A stretch of 64,000 nucleotides of DNA from Antennarius striatus. Its lineage: Eukaryota; Chordata; Actinopteri; Lophiiformes; Antennariidae. The stretch's first letter is position 1. Every line of letters begins with the position of its first letter. Location of the stretch: assembly GCF_040054535.1 (NCBI RefSeq), contig NC_090789.1, positions 2,571,197-2,635,196 of the forward strand, given 5' to 3'. Positions 1 to 10,190 of the stretch are shown piece by piece. The position numbers and the translations under genes are program-made. Below the pieces are notes generated by a model. It did not search any database, was not told the DNA's origin, and saw nothing but the letters and a program-made list of their open reading frames with translations.

Positions 1-48
<48 letters not shown>
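1..48. repeat. (TG)n microsatellite in a dgat1 intron
   Basis: This is a pure TG dinucleotide array at the window edge. It lies in the intron just upstream of the penultimate coding exon of dgat1. Confidence 0.95.
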
Positions 49-50
<2 letters not shown>

Positions 51-102
51 TGTCGGCTGATCTACACGTAGTTCAGTTCTGTCTCCCATCCTTTGTCTTC
101 AG

Positions 103-405
103 TACCTGGTGAGTGTTCCTCTGAAGATGTTCAGACTGTGGGCCTTCATGGGGATGATGGCTCAGGTACGACTCCGCCCATCTCTCTCTCCCTCTCCCCC
201 TCTCTCTCTCGCTCCTGCGACACACAAACACACTTTGACCTTTGAACCTCACCTCCAGGTTCCTCTGGCTTGGTTCGTGAGCCGTTTCCTGAATGGAAAC
301 TATGGCAACGCCGCCGTGTGGCTCTCACTCATCCTTGGCCAACCAGTCGCCGTGCTGATGTATGTTCACGACTACTATGTCACTCACTATGGAGGCACTA
401 CATAG
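103..405 (+). CDS. dgat1: Diacylglycerol O-acyltransferase 1, last two coding exons (partial gene)
   Basis: DGAT1 is an ER-membrane MBOAT enzyme that joins diacylglycerol and fatty acyl-CoA into triacylglycerol. The exons are 103-165 and 259-405, both phase 0, with a CAG acceptor, a GTACGA donor and a TAG stop at 403-405. The translation contains [17 protein letters not shown], then [20 protein letters not shown] and IVHDYY-type C-terminal sequence ([14 protein letters not shown]). This matches the C-terminal end of vertebrate DGAT1, which includes the last transmembrane segments. The rest of the gene lies left of the window. Fish carry dgat1a and dgat1b, and this fragment does not show which one it is. 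The first residue of exon 103-165 is Tyr and belongs to an open codon, so no start is expected here. Confidence 0.95.
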   Translation, partial: YLVSVPLKMFRLWAFMGMMAQVRLRPSLSPSPPLSLAPATHKHTLTFEPHLQVPLAWFVSRFLNGNYGNAAVWLSLILGQPVAVLMYVHDYYVTHYGGTT

Positions 406-889
406 GACTGGACCAGCGCATGGAGACACACAAACAGACTCTTTTCCAATCCTTTCCAGTCTTTTTCTCGTCTGGTTGAGATAATGTTTAACATTATCGT
501 GCATTTCTTTGCTCGTTCGATGACTTTCAGTCATGTGAATGTTGTCAACAGCCAATCAGAAAGCAGGTAAATACTACACATGGAATGAGAAGTGCAGGAA
601 CTGGGACCACAGCCTTTTCCTACTCCTGAAGGCAAAATCTTTAAAATCCTGTCGCGTCCGACTTCTGATAAACTTTTGTCTCTCAAAAGTCTTCTCAGAC
701 TCTTCTCATGTCAGAGGTGAGTCCCTGCTCGTAAACAGTGAAAGACGCGGGTTTTGTTTAAGCGTATTCCTTCATTTTTTAGTGAAGAGAATTGAACTAG
801 GGTTTAAGTTTCATTGGTTCAGTAGGACACCTTCTGATTGGGGCAGCTGTTAATAATCATGAGCGCCAAAGAATGTGCAAAGCAATAAA
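406..889 (+). other. Probable dgat1 3' UTR with AATAAA at 884-889
   Basis: This unique sequence follows the dgat1 stop codon and contains no plausible gene. A canonical AATAAA at 884-889 is the first good polyadenylation signal, about 480 bp after the stop. The 3' end is inferred from that signal only. Confidence 0.5.
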
Positions 890-1689
890 TGCTTCACCTC
901 TTGATTTTCTATCTGATATCACTGAAGTGGAAACAACGCAGGCTTTCTCCGTGAACACGAGCAAAAGCAGGAATCTGAGGACAGAGAGAGAATCTGGACG
1001 TCAAAGAGCGACGGAGAAACGATAAAAGGATCTTTTTGATGCCATGTGTACAGCTGGATCCCTTCTGTTTCTCAACTCCTCCACTTTTTACTGAAACAGT
1101 TCTTCTAAAGGCGTTTCCAGCCTTATTTTATTTCCTTTTTTTTTTACCATTTGAATAATAATGAACTTTATATAATCATTTGTGTTAATCTATGTGTTGT
1201 TATATTGTGCCATTTTGGAAACATGACCTGTTTTGTTAAAAAAAAAAAAAGTCCTGAAGTTAATTTACTGATAAGAACCAATGAATGTATTCTGGCACTT
1301 TAAAGACATGCATGCTTTTGACTAAAGCAATAGATTTCTGTGAATGTTATCTTTAATGCGTTCTTTGGTTAAAAGGATCATTTTTATGTTTTGTAATCTC
1401 ATTTTAGGGATTTTGTCGGGTATGTTTAACTGATGCAGTGGTAAAAAGATTCACACGGCCTTCATAGACAAAACCTTTGTAAGTTTTTATAACAAAATGT
1501 TATAAACCGAGGCATCTGTAAGAGTATTTTATTTGTGGACGGCGGCACGATGGGATGTTGTACAATTATTGTAGCATTGATTTTTGTCATATCGTACACA
1601 GCTTAGAGACTATGCTATTAGATTATGTTTGATAAAGATAATTTATATTTGTTGAATGGATGTCTTTTTCTTGTTTTATTATACAAGCA
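890..1689. other. Intergenic stretch, no gene seen
   Basis: This is AT-rich sequence between the dgat1 3' end and a DNA-transposon-like repeat. Only short chance open frames are present, and nothing was recognised. Confidence 0.6.
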
Positions 1690-2255
1690 AATGTTGGTTT
1701 TCAAACGCTTCAGACATCGAACAAATCTGAATTCGATCAAAAAATGTGGACTTTTTTTTGTCTTAGAAGTCGAACAAAATTTGGAAGTCGAACGCCTTTT
1801 TCTCGCCGCCAAGCGCGAGAAAAGGCGAGAAAAGTCGAGAGAAAACGTGACGGTAATGTGCTTTTTATTTTAGTTTACTGTATTCAATAATTTTTCACTT
1901 AATTTGCGTTCCATTGCCTATGGTACGAGTTAGGGTACCGTAAACTTCTGTCCAAAAGATGACGGTAACTTGTACTTTAGGCTAACCTGATTACGTCGAT
2001 GTTTTTCTGTCTTGCTTTCTCGTCTTTGCTTCTTTCTTTTACATTTCTTTGATAAGTTTCATTACTATACAACTTGATGTATAAATGACATTATGAAATA
2101 GCATATGTTGAAAAAAGGTTAGTTTTCTAGCGTCTTGGAACGGATTAAGACCATTTACATTATTTGTAATGGGAAACATGTATTTGGAATTCGAACAAAT
2201 CACTATTGGAACACCCTTCGGGAACAAATTGTGGTCGGAAACCGAGGTTTGCCTG
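1690..2255. mobile_element. Pogo/Tigger-like non-autonomous DNA element (approximate left edge)
   Basis: The right end reads inward as CAGGCAAACCTCGGTTTCC next to a TA dinucleotide at 2256-2257. It resembles the CAGGCNNACCTCGNTTT termini of pogo/Tigger elements. The body carries repeated 'tcgaacaaa' phrases typical of an interspersed repeat. The left terminus could not be placed and no transposase frame is visible. The family call is by resemblance only. Confidence 0.4.
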
Positions 2256-2271
2256 TATTTTTCTGTATGTC

Positions 2272-2893
2272 AAGAAAAACTCAACACCAGGTCTGGAGTG
2301 GGAGGTAGGAACAGTGAAGGTTGAGAAGCTATTTGTGTGTGATTGTGTAAATGTATGACTGTGTGGAGGAGTGTTTCACCTTACCTTTTTGGCTCAGGAC
2401 AGGCAAGAAGAGTCCATCTGTCTGAGAAATAGACTCTCCTAATGCGACCGTTGGCGTGGATCTGAGGGGAAAGCAGATACAGTACAGTCGTACTGCAGCG
2501 TTTCCATAGTAACAGTCTAGCAGTAGCTATGTGCTCACCTGTACACGCAGCATCTCAACATAATTGGTTCCGTCGGCCCTCTGCTGAAAAACACCGTCCC
2601 TTCATGGAGTGTGATGAATGAATCCACAATCGCCGGTCTGATGGATTGAGAATGGATTATCAGCAATTACTATTTATTAATTTTTTTTATTTCATGTGTT
2701 ATATGCAAATAAAGGCATCTTGTTTTAGCCTGGGTTTAGTTCAAATGCTTTTGTAGGGAGCAATCAGTGAAGACGGGTCGGTGAACACTGGCAAGAAACA
2801 CCTGTTTGCATCCAAGCCAACCCAAAAAACTAGTTGCTATATTGACCTGTTGCTTAGCAACAATACCTCTTGCCCGAGCATGTATAATGCCCT
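2272..2893 (-). pseudogene. Dead CFAP20 copy (exon 5, part of exon 4, intron 1 remnant)
   Basis: This is a fourth, non-functional CFAP20 unit. Positions 2272-2335 match the 3' flank of the conserved gene (16632-16686) almost base for base. Exon 5 sequence is present around 2385-2463 but its middle is missing: the codons for the L-Y-S-E-D-E-L-P part are gone. The end of exon 4 (GTNYVE.LRVQ) lies at about 2540-2590 and then breaks off. Positions 2695-2890 match intron 1 of the conserved gene (17703-17935), including the GTTGCTTAGCAAC box. Exons 1 to 3 are absent here, although a short scrap resembling the exon 3 donor occurs at 3423-3455. The close match to the conserved copy rather than to the two paralogs indicates a separate, more recent duplication. 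Confidence 0.75.
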
Positions 2894-3780
2894 TAACATT
2901 TAACACTTATGTCAACTAGCACCTGAAGGTGGACCAACATGTAAAGTCTTTCAATAAAAACTCGTTACATTTACGTGGCACTGAGGGGCGAACGGGGAGA
3001 ACTTCGGACGCGTGTTCTGGCAACAAGAAACCAATGTCCAATGCGGCAAATGTCTTTGAGTGCTGGACCCATTTAGTTTCTCGTGTGCTCACCTTTACAC
3101 AAGTTAAATCGTCACATGCTCATAGTTCATCTCCACCAAGTTTTTATCAGGTAAGTATCCATTTAACCGTTTAGATCCTGACACAATCCAAAACTCTTCA
3201 CACAAACCGTCCTGCCACCACACACGGTCAAAAAAACTGTATTCTTGTCCCGGTTCACACACCTGCCGTTCATCACCGGCACCTTCCCTAAATCACCTGT
3301 GCTCCCAGCGCAGCGCTCCACCTTGTGTGCAAACAACAGGACCACACCCACACACCATGACCTCTGCACCAATCAACAAGAAACAGAACAAAAATATTAC
3401 TGTGGCTCCAACACAACATATTCTGTGTACACTTGTCTACCTTACCTGGACCATTGCGGTTACCAATATCAAAACCTGCTATCATAGCAACTTACAACAG
3501 CACATAAAAAGAATCAAAATACAGCAGCAATTATCTGATTTAAAAACTGAAAGACTTTATCACATGCATGAATTTACAAGTACACCAGTAGTGAAATTGC
3601 AACAACTCCCTCACTGTGCAAACAGAAATAGACATGAACCAAATAGCAGAATAAAAATAGATTGTAAGTACATACACTCCTATATACAGTCTCACAATAT
3701 ACATTCAATACACAATATATACAAGTGGTCAAGCAAACACAGGCTGAGTTATATGTGAGAGTCCTGCTTTTTGCCCGGAT
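2894..3780. other. Intergenic, mostly featureless
   Basis: No gene is supported. A 143-codon open frame (3327-3758) has low-complexity Thr/His/Ile/Asn composition and no recognisable domain. A scrap at 3423-3455 resembles the CFAP20 exon 3/intron 3 junction. Confidence 0.5.
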
Positions 3781-4365
3781 GGGGTTCAGTTGACCATCAC
3801 ATGAAGATGAGGACCCTTTGTTCAAGTTTGTTTCTGCGCTCTTCAACACTTCAGATGAAGGTTATTTCTGTTTCCTGGATGTGGCATCTTTCAAGATTTG
3901 AGAGTGCAACTCATTTTTGTCGCTTTTCATTCATTCATCAACCGCTTCTTCCGCTGTTGCGGGAGCCAATCCCTTTAGATCTGAGGTGAGAGGCGGGGCA
4001 CATGTTGCATTTCACTTAAACATTTGTTATCCGCCCATCCACCCATCTGTCCGTCCATCCGTCAATCCATTTGTCTACCACTGTAATTTTTATACTTCCA
4101 CAGTTGAAAATACATTTGCAGAGGTCTTACTGAGGTCTGACAGAGGTATGGAATAAAATCCCTGCTTTAGTGGGGGGTTTTTTTTAGTAGGCAAACTGGA
4201 GCACCCGGAGTAAACCCATCCAAATTGTTACCATTAGCTTCTTGCCTGATAGAGCTTGTATGGCGATCCACTGCGGCACCGTGACACATTATCATGATTG
4301 TCACTTGCCTATCGGAAAGAATCCTTCCCTCACTCTCCCCTACAGGAACAGTGTAGGTTGAGAAA
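3781..4365. repeat. Left flank of the CFAP20-like unit, shared with 7200-7500
   Basis: The sequence around 3850-4110 (the 'ggttatttctg...cctggatgtg' phrase and the 'catttgtctac...gtgtaattttcat' stretch) recurs at 7235-7480 beside the second paralog, so the tandem duplication extends beyond the genes. A fish SINE/LINE-tail fragment is inserted at 3925-4000 ('accgcttcttccgctgttgc' core) in this copy only. A scrap of another common fish repeat ('gagcacccggagtaaaccca') is at 4199-4219. Confidence 0.5.
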
Positions 4366-5781
4366 TTACTGCTGCAACAAAAAACAACAACACACAAACA
4401 GATGAGTGTCAGAGAAGTGGAATGTTGTGTACGATTGTGTAAATGTATGTGACTGTGTGGAGGCGCGTTTTACCTGCCCATGGACAGGAGAGTAGACTTT
4501 AAAATCTGGTGGGAGCTGATCCTCAGAGTACAACTTGTCTGAGAAATAGACTCTCCTGATGCGACAGTTGGCGTTGATCTGAGAGGAAAACAGAAATGGG
4601 GTTCAGTCCTAGCTCAGCATAGTGAGATTCTAACAACAGCTATAAAGCATCTTTTTGTCTCAATGCGCTCACCTGTATGCGCAGCGTCTCAACGTAATTG
4701 GTACCGTAGGCCATACTGGTGAAGTCCGATATGTTGAACAGGATCTGGTTCCAGCCGTTGTCCAGCCTCAGGGGCAGGGTGCAGATTAATGGATCCACCC
4801 GAACCGTGCCCCGGTAGTTACTTACCCTAAACCGCCGGCGAAAATTTTTGTCATCCAGCACCTGAAAGTTAAACGGCAGCCTGAGAAAAATACAGTTCCA
4901 GGAACCACACGCGACTTAACGAATTCCGCGATAGAGCGACAAACTATATATCTTATTATTTACGGAAATTTAAACGTTTATGAACCCTCCCCATACTGGA
5001 ATTAAATCTACTTCTATCCCACACTCTTATTTACTCTTTAAAGCACTTTTGTCTCAAGGAAGTCCAAGACTCACAGAACAGAGCAGACTTTGGGATTCCG
5101 TCAGCCAATAGAATGCGTGTACCGTATCACGTGACTGCCTACCAAAAATCCGCGATGAGGTGAAGTCACGAGCGTTGATGCGCGAATGTGCAAGGGCACA
5201 TTGTTTATGGAATATTCTATGTACGCTTCACTTGTCCGCCTTACCTGGACTTCAAATGAGAAGTACTTCTCTAGATTCTTGACAATCAAGACCAAAACAG
5301 GAAGCTGGATACCCAACGTCTTCTTTGGGTCTGCTGGGCAAGATATGTATGTGGTGCTGTAGGGATTAAGATATTAGGGATAAGAATGATGAGTCACCAG
5401 TTGATGAGTTAATCTGACACACAAAACCAGGTGAACACACACACATACTCACCTGACGTTTGCCCCTTCGACCTCCAACACCTGTGAGCGGATGTCGTTG
5501 TCGAGGATTAACCCAATTTGACCGTTCCTCACCTGTCAACACAAATAAACGTGATTTACGGTATTACATATTTTATTATTGTTTTTTGTTTTTTTTTGCT
5601 GGCAACAGTTCACAGGAAACCTTGCTGACGGTGGCAATCATTAGCATGGCTACAGGTAAGGAAGTCAGAAAACATTTCATTTCAACAGCTTGCTTGCCTT
5701 TTCTTCCCATATTTCAAGGGGGTTGCTGCCAATGCTGTATAAAATAGACAGAAGCGAACCTTGAAAAGTGTGTCTAAACAT
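4366..5781 (-). CDS. CFAP20-like protein, divergent tandem paralog 1 (191 aa, intact)
   Basis: By homology this is a ciliary doublet inner-junction protein. Six exons: 5698-5781, 5453-5532, 5245-5356, 4673-4861, 4474-4578 and 4366-4371. Exon lengths and phases match the conserved CFAP20 at 16687-18219, except that exon 5 is three codons shorter. It starts [18 protein letters not shown], keeps [36 protein letters not shown] and [12 protein letters not shown], and ends PVHGQ plus a two-codon last exon, CAG TAA. The total of 576 nt gives 191 residues against 193 in human CFAP20. All acceptors are AG. The intron 1 donor is GC (AAG|GCAAGC), the known minor donor type; the others are GT. Many normally invariant residues are changed, for example F to V in KLPFLVMI and V to F in DDKNV. 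Intron 3 is enlarged by a repeat at about 4895-5190. Transcription is unproven. Confidence 0.85.
4895..5190. mobile_element. MITE-like insertion in intron 3 of CFAP20-like paralog 1
   Basis: Intron 3 is 383 bp here but under 90 bp in the sister paralog. The extra sequence contains 'ttccgcgatagagcg' near one side and 'aaatccgcgatgagg' near the other, phrases typical of pogo-like fish MITEs. Exact ends and a target duplication were not found. Confidence 0.35.
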
Positions 5782-6639
5782 TTTTGCCGTTTCTTTGTCC
5801 CTGATGCTATGTGTGTCGTGTGTATATATATATATATATATAGTTTACGTACCACATCAAAGCAGCATACATCATAACGCAAGGTGAGATCACATGAGAG
5901 CCGATCAGAATTACCCGGATCTGCTATTATTAATTATTAAGATATCGGAACCTATCTCCTTTGATCTTTTTCTTGATTTCCTAGCATAATGGTCGAGTGA
6001 ACGGCACCTAGTAAAAGGGACATGTGCTCCTTTGTCTTTCTATGTACGTACAATTTTTTTGTGTAATTGCTGTGTAAACGACCCATGATAATTGGGACAT
6101 CTCCTCTTTTTCAATCATTGATCTTCTTATTTGCTTCTTCATGGGTCACAGGAGTTGCTGAGGAAATTCAATATCCTACTAAAGCTGTAAACAGTATGGG
6201 GTAATAAAAACTAAAACTGAAGAACAGCTTCTATGCAATTGCCATAAATCTGCTGAATTCTGCCAAACTCCTCTCAAGCATGTATACATACATGTATCAG
6301 GATTTTTGTGTAATTTAACATACATTATCGATACTGTGCATCATTTCATTTACTGTGAACGGGTGTCAGAACATTTGATAGTCGCCATCTTTACCTTTTG
6401 CCCTGCCCCCTTTGTGTTCTTATTTATCATATCCACTTTTTTTAATCAGTCATGTTCTGTTCTTCTTTTTTTTTTTAAATAAATGTATCTGCACCAAACG
6501 AGAGAACCCAATGTCTTTGTTGGATTTAACAATGACAATTAAATTAATTCTTGATTCTTGAGTCTTGATGTTGAATAGCCCATTCCCAAATGATATGAAG
6601 CATCTCAAGTGTGATGCATTTCTAAAAAGCAGGTCTCAC
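5782..6639. other. Upstream flank of CFAP20-like paralog 1
   Basis: Positions 5782-5930 match 9200-9345 upstream of the sister paralog (shared 'tttgtccctgatgctatg' and 'aaggtgagatcaca'), so the promoter side was duplicated too. An AT run (TA)n at 5822-5842 lies about 45 bp upstream of the ATG and could act as a TATA element. No X-box was found. Beyond about 6130 the sequence is unremarkable. Confidence 0.5.
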
Positions 6640-7190
6640 AAATGTATAAAGGGCTCACGGCTGATATCTCCCAAAACACTTGGAGCATCAAAGAAAAATG
6701 GGAATTAGAATTCCATAATTAACTATAAAGAATGGGAAGATTAATGTTCCAGCAGTCATAGGGGACTAAAGAGTCAATTATGGAAGGAATGATTGAAAAC
6801 TAAAAATTAGATAATTCAATACACCTTTGAACATCAAGGAATCTTCATTTGTTATTTGATGGAGGAACTGTGGAATGATAGGGGATCACACACATGTGCT
6901 GTGGGATTGCCCAGTAATCCAGGGGTTCTGGAGAAATACTCGAAAAGAAATGGATAACATGTTGGCGGCGACTGTCACGGTGTGGATCGGGGCTCGATGT
7001 TGCGGATTCTTTCACTGATTGCTAAGATGATAACAATGAAATGGAAGGATGAGAAACCACCATCAGTAGAGTCAGACACTAAAACAGTGGCATTATGGAA
7101 CACATGACTGCAAGACAGCAACTGAAAATGGACATTTTTATTCAGAGGTGGAAATGTGTCACAACATAACATAACTAACAAATTAAGACG
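6640..7190 (+). mobile_element. LINE fragment, L1-clade ORF2 C-terminal remnant
   Basis: Positions 6869 onward read CGMIGDHTHVLWDCPVIQGF followed by WRNTRKEMD, the Cys/His zinc-knuckle-like tail found after the reverse transcriptase of L1-type LINEs. About 130 bp later K-MKWKDEKPPSVES-like sequence follows, as in the same families. The frame is broken by stops and indels on both sides, so this is an old 5'-truncated copy. It separates the two CFAP20-like units. Confidence 0.6.
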
Positions 7191-7844
7191 AGGCGTTCAG
7201 GATCCTTTATTCCAGTCCGTTTGGGCTCTTCAAGGTTATTTCTGTCATGTCTTTTCCTGGATGTGAGTTCAAGATGCAGCTTTAAACCGAGACGTCGATG
7301 TTTGAAGACGTCAATGCAACGGGACATGTTGTGAAATGATGATATAATTGATTTATTCGTATCGTACACAGCTTTGAGAGGGCAACTAATTTTCATTGCA
7401 TTTCACTAAAAACATTTGTGTTTCATAAATCCATCCATTGATTTGTCTACTAGTGTAATTTTCATGTTTCAACTTCATCAGCTGAAAATCCACTTACATA
7501 CATATGGAATAAAATTCCATATCCATATATGATGCAACAGTGCTACCTACTTCGCCACCGTGCCCCCACACCCATGGACATTAACAGAATTAAGTTCTTA
7601 ATACATATATTATTTGTCACATACCTACACAAATTAAATCTTAAAAAAAAAAGAAGAAAAAAAAAGCGCCAGCTCTAGAGGGTAGGAAGGAGGAACAGTG
7701 CAGTTAGAGAAGCTACCCTAGCCTAGCCTATCCCATAATCCCAGAGGTCGCTGGGGCATCACAGACGACACACAGTTGTCATCATATGGTGTGTCTTGGG
7801 CAATTGAACCTGGCGGCGCCCATCTCTCTCCAGGTTGGACGCAG
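7191..7844. repeat. Left flank of the second CFAP20-like unit
   Basis: Positions 7235-7480 are homologous to 3855-4110, so this is the outer part of the duplicated unit. The remainder (7500-7840) includes an A-rich run at 7640-7667 and scraps of common fish repeat. No gene is seen. Confidence 0.5.
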
Positions 7845-7850
7845 TTTATT
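7845..7850 (-). terminator. AATAAA polyadenylation signal of CFAP20-like paralog 2
   Basis: On the minus strand AATAAA begins six bases after the TAG stop (7857-7859). The analogous position of the conserved gene reads differently, so the signal may be new. Whether it is used is unknown. Confidence 0.4.
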
Positions 7851-7856
7851 GAGAAG

Positions 7857-9199
7857 CTACTGCTGCTGCGGCTGCTGCGGCTGCTGCGGCTGCTGCGGCT
7901 GCTGCGGCTGCTGCGGCTGCTGCGGCTGCTGAGGCTGCTGCCGCTGTAAAAAACAATCGAGTGTCAAAAACAAGTGTCGTGTTGTGTACGATTGTGTAAA
8001 TGTAACGACTGTGTGGAGGTTTCACCTTAGCTTGCTCCCTCCGGACGGGAAGGTAGAGTTTAAAACTTGCCGGGAGCTTATCTTCAGAGTACAACTTGTC
8101 TGAGAAATAGACTCTCCTAACGCGACAGTTGGCGTGGATCTGAGGGGAAAACAGATGGTACAGTCGTAATGTAGCGTTTCCACAGCAGCTATGAAACATC
8201 TTTTTGTCTCAATGCTCTCACCTGTACACGCAGCGTCTCAACATAATTGGTGCCATAGGCCAAACTGGTGAAGTATGATAGGTTGAGCGGGATTATGTTC
8301 CAGCCGATGTCCAACCTCATGGGCAGGGTGCACATTAATGGATCCACCCGAGATGCGCTTCGGTAGTTACTTACCCTAAACCGTCGGCGAAAATTTTTGT
8401 CATCCAGCACCTGAAAGTTAAACAACAGCCTGAGTGCAACTTCAAAATATACGGAGTGTTCTATGTACACTTCACTTGTCTAGTCTGCCTTACCTGGACT
8501 TCAAATGAGAAGTACTTCCCTAGATTCTTGACTATCAAGACCAAAACAGGAAGCTGGATACCCAACGTCTTCTTTGGGTCTGCTGGGCAAGATATGTATG
8601 TGGTGCTGTAGGGATTAGAAGACATTAGGAATAAGAATGATGAGTCACCAGTTGAGTTAATCTGACAAACAAAACCAGTTTCAGCACACACACACACACA
8701 CATACTCACCTGACGTTCACACCTTCCACCTCCAACACCTGTGAGCGGATCTCATCGTCGGTGATTTTCCTGATTTGACCATTCTTCACCTGTCGACACA
8801 AATAAATGTGATTTACGGTATTACATACTTTTAAATTTTTTTATATGAAATTTTGGTTTTTGTATTACTGGCAACAGTACAAAGGAAATATAAAAAAAAT
8901 GTAACAAGACCACTGTCCTGTTATAGTTTTGATTTATATATCAATGTTTGCTCCAAGCAACACCTTGCTAGACAGTGGCTAGCATTAGCACAGCTACAGG
9001 TGAGGAAGTCAAAAAAAAAATCATTTTTGAGTGAAGTGTACATAGAACATTCCATATATTCTAAAGTGTCACTCAGGCTGACGTTTAACTTTCAGGTGCT
9101 GGATGACAATTGTACCTTTTCTTCCCATATTTCAAGGGGCTTACTGCCGATGCTGTATAGAATAGACAAAAGCGACCCTTGATAAGTGTTTCTAAACAT
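7857..9199 (-). CDS. CFAP20-like protein, divergent tandem paralog 2 with PQQ-repeat tail (221 aa, intact)
   Basis: By homology this is a microtubule inner-junction protein. Six exons: 9116-9199, 8710-8789, 8494-8605, 8222-8410, 8026-8139 and 7857-7943, with the same phases as CFAP20. It begins [20 protein letters not shown], continues [56 protein letters not shown] and [20 protein letters not shown], and reaches [13 protein letters not shown]. In CFAP20 the last exon is just CAG TAA. Here it is 87 nt and encodes R-QQ-P-QQ-(PQQ)x7-Q, then TAG. The 666-nt CDS gives 221 residues. The intron 1 donor is GTACAA, created by an inverted insertion (9031-9115); the other splice sites are ordinary. It shares its derived residues with paralog 1, so the two split after leaving the conserved copy. 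Expression is unproven. Confidence 0.85.
7860..7940. repeat. Nonamer CAG/CCG repeat in the last exon of CFAP20-like paralog 2
   Basis: On the minus strand this is a tandem array of CAGCAGCCG units, seven exact copies plus imperfect ends. It is in frame with the gene and encodes Pro-Gln-Gln repeats. It likely grew from the single CAG codon of the ancestral last exon. Confidence 0.9.
9031..9115 (+). repeat. Inverted duplicate of CFAP20-like intron 3/exon 4 junction
   Basis: Read on the plus strand, this stretch matches the minus-strand sequence of the intron 3 end and exon 4 start (8400-8470 reversed), including 'aactttcaggtgctggatga'. It sits in opposite orientation at the exon 1 donor of paralog 2. 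It replaces the 'cttgctcacc' donor context seen in the conserved gene. Confidence 0.75.
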
Positions 9200-10107
9200 T
9201 TTTTGTCCTTTTAATTTTTTTGTCCCTGATGCTATGGGTGTCGTGTGTATATATCTAATTTTTGTACGGGATCAAAGGGATGTAGATCATAACCTAAGGT
9301 GAGATCACAGGAGAGCAGATCAGAATTATTAGATAATAATAGATGGCAGAACTCATCTCCTTTGATGTACGTACAGTTTTCTAACATGATGGTCGTGTGA
9401 AAGACACATAATAGACGAGAAGTACACTTTGATCTTTCTATATAGGTACATACAATTTTTTTATGTAATGGCCATGATAGTGACCTGTAATAATTGGGAC
9501 CTACACACCTTTTTCATTCATTCATCTGCTTTGACTCTTTGTTACGGTCGTACAAACCAAGGAAGTTCAATTGTAATATAACAGGTGAATTCTTCCTGCT
9601 TAATGACAGTTGCTAATTCTTTGAAAAATTATAAGTCATGGACACGGTGTGATCAGTCATTTCTCTTTTAATACATACCGGTATGGAGAGCAGAGCACTC
9701 AAAAGAGTCTTACTCTGACAATTGTTCCAGCATTTCCTTATTTATACGCATTCAAGCCCATCCCAAGAACAGATTTACATTTTACAACAGACAGAAGTTT
9801 ACCGCTTGTAGGGTTATCAAGCTTTATTACCTCCTGTGATTGATATTTTTTAAGGTCCCTTGAACATGTCCCTTAGTGTATGAACAACCCTTTTCATACA
9901 GAGAAAATTTTCTCCCAAAACTTGAATGCAAACAGTCACAAATACAGACAGACATAACTTTGATGATGTAGTTTGGACTTGTGGCCAATCTGCACCAGAT
10001 CTACTGTATATCTCTACCTATCTTCCCCTCTCAGTTGTGCTGACAGGGGTTGCACCAGGAGTGATAAGAGGAAACGTGGAGAACCTGATCAGATTAAATT
10101 ATGTACA
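9200..10107. other. Upstream flank of CFAP20-like paralog 2, no gene seen
   Basis: Positions 9200-9480 are homologous to the upstream flank of paralog 1. After that the sequence is AT-rich with no recognised feature. Confidence 0.5.
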
Positions 10108-10190
10108 CTCTAGTGGTTTAGTACTCTGCATTTTGGCCGCAGCAACTCCGGTTCGAATCCAGGTCAAGGCAGCTTTTAATAAGAACAAAT
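10108..10190 (+). repeat. tRNA-derived SINE fragment
   Basis: An A-box-like 'tagtggtttagtac' and a B-box-like 'ggttcgaatcc' are spaced about as in a tRNA, followed by non-tRNA sequence. No cloverleaf with a proper acceptor stem can be drawn. A SINE head is more likely than a tRNA gene. Confidence 0.5.

Noticed and set aside
3423-3455. CFAP20 exon 3 of the dead copy as a usable exon
   Set aside because: Only the donor-side bases match, and the upstream part of the exon is unrelated sequence.
3327-3758. 143-codon plus-strand open frame
   Set aside because: It has low-complexity composition, no domain and no splice or promoter support.
7846-8199. Poly-Ala C-terminal reading of the CAG-type repeat
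   Set aside because: It reads exon 5 through intron 5 without splicing. The spliced frame gives Pro-Gln-Gln, and the acceptor is clear.
10108-10190. tRNA gene
   Set aside because: A-box and B-box-like sequences are present but there is no paired acceptor stem. A SINE head fits better.
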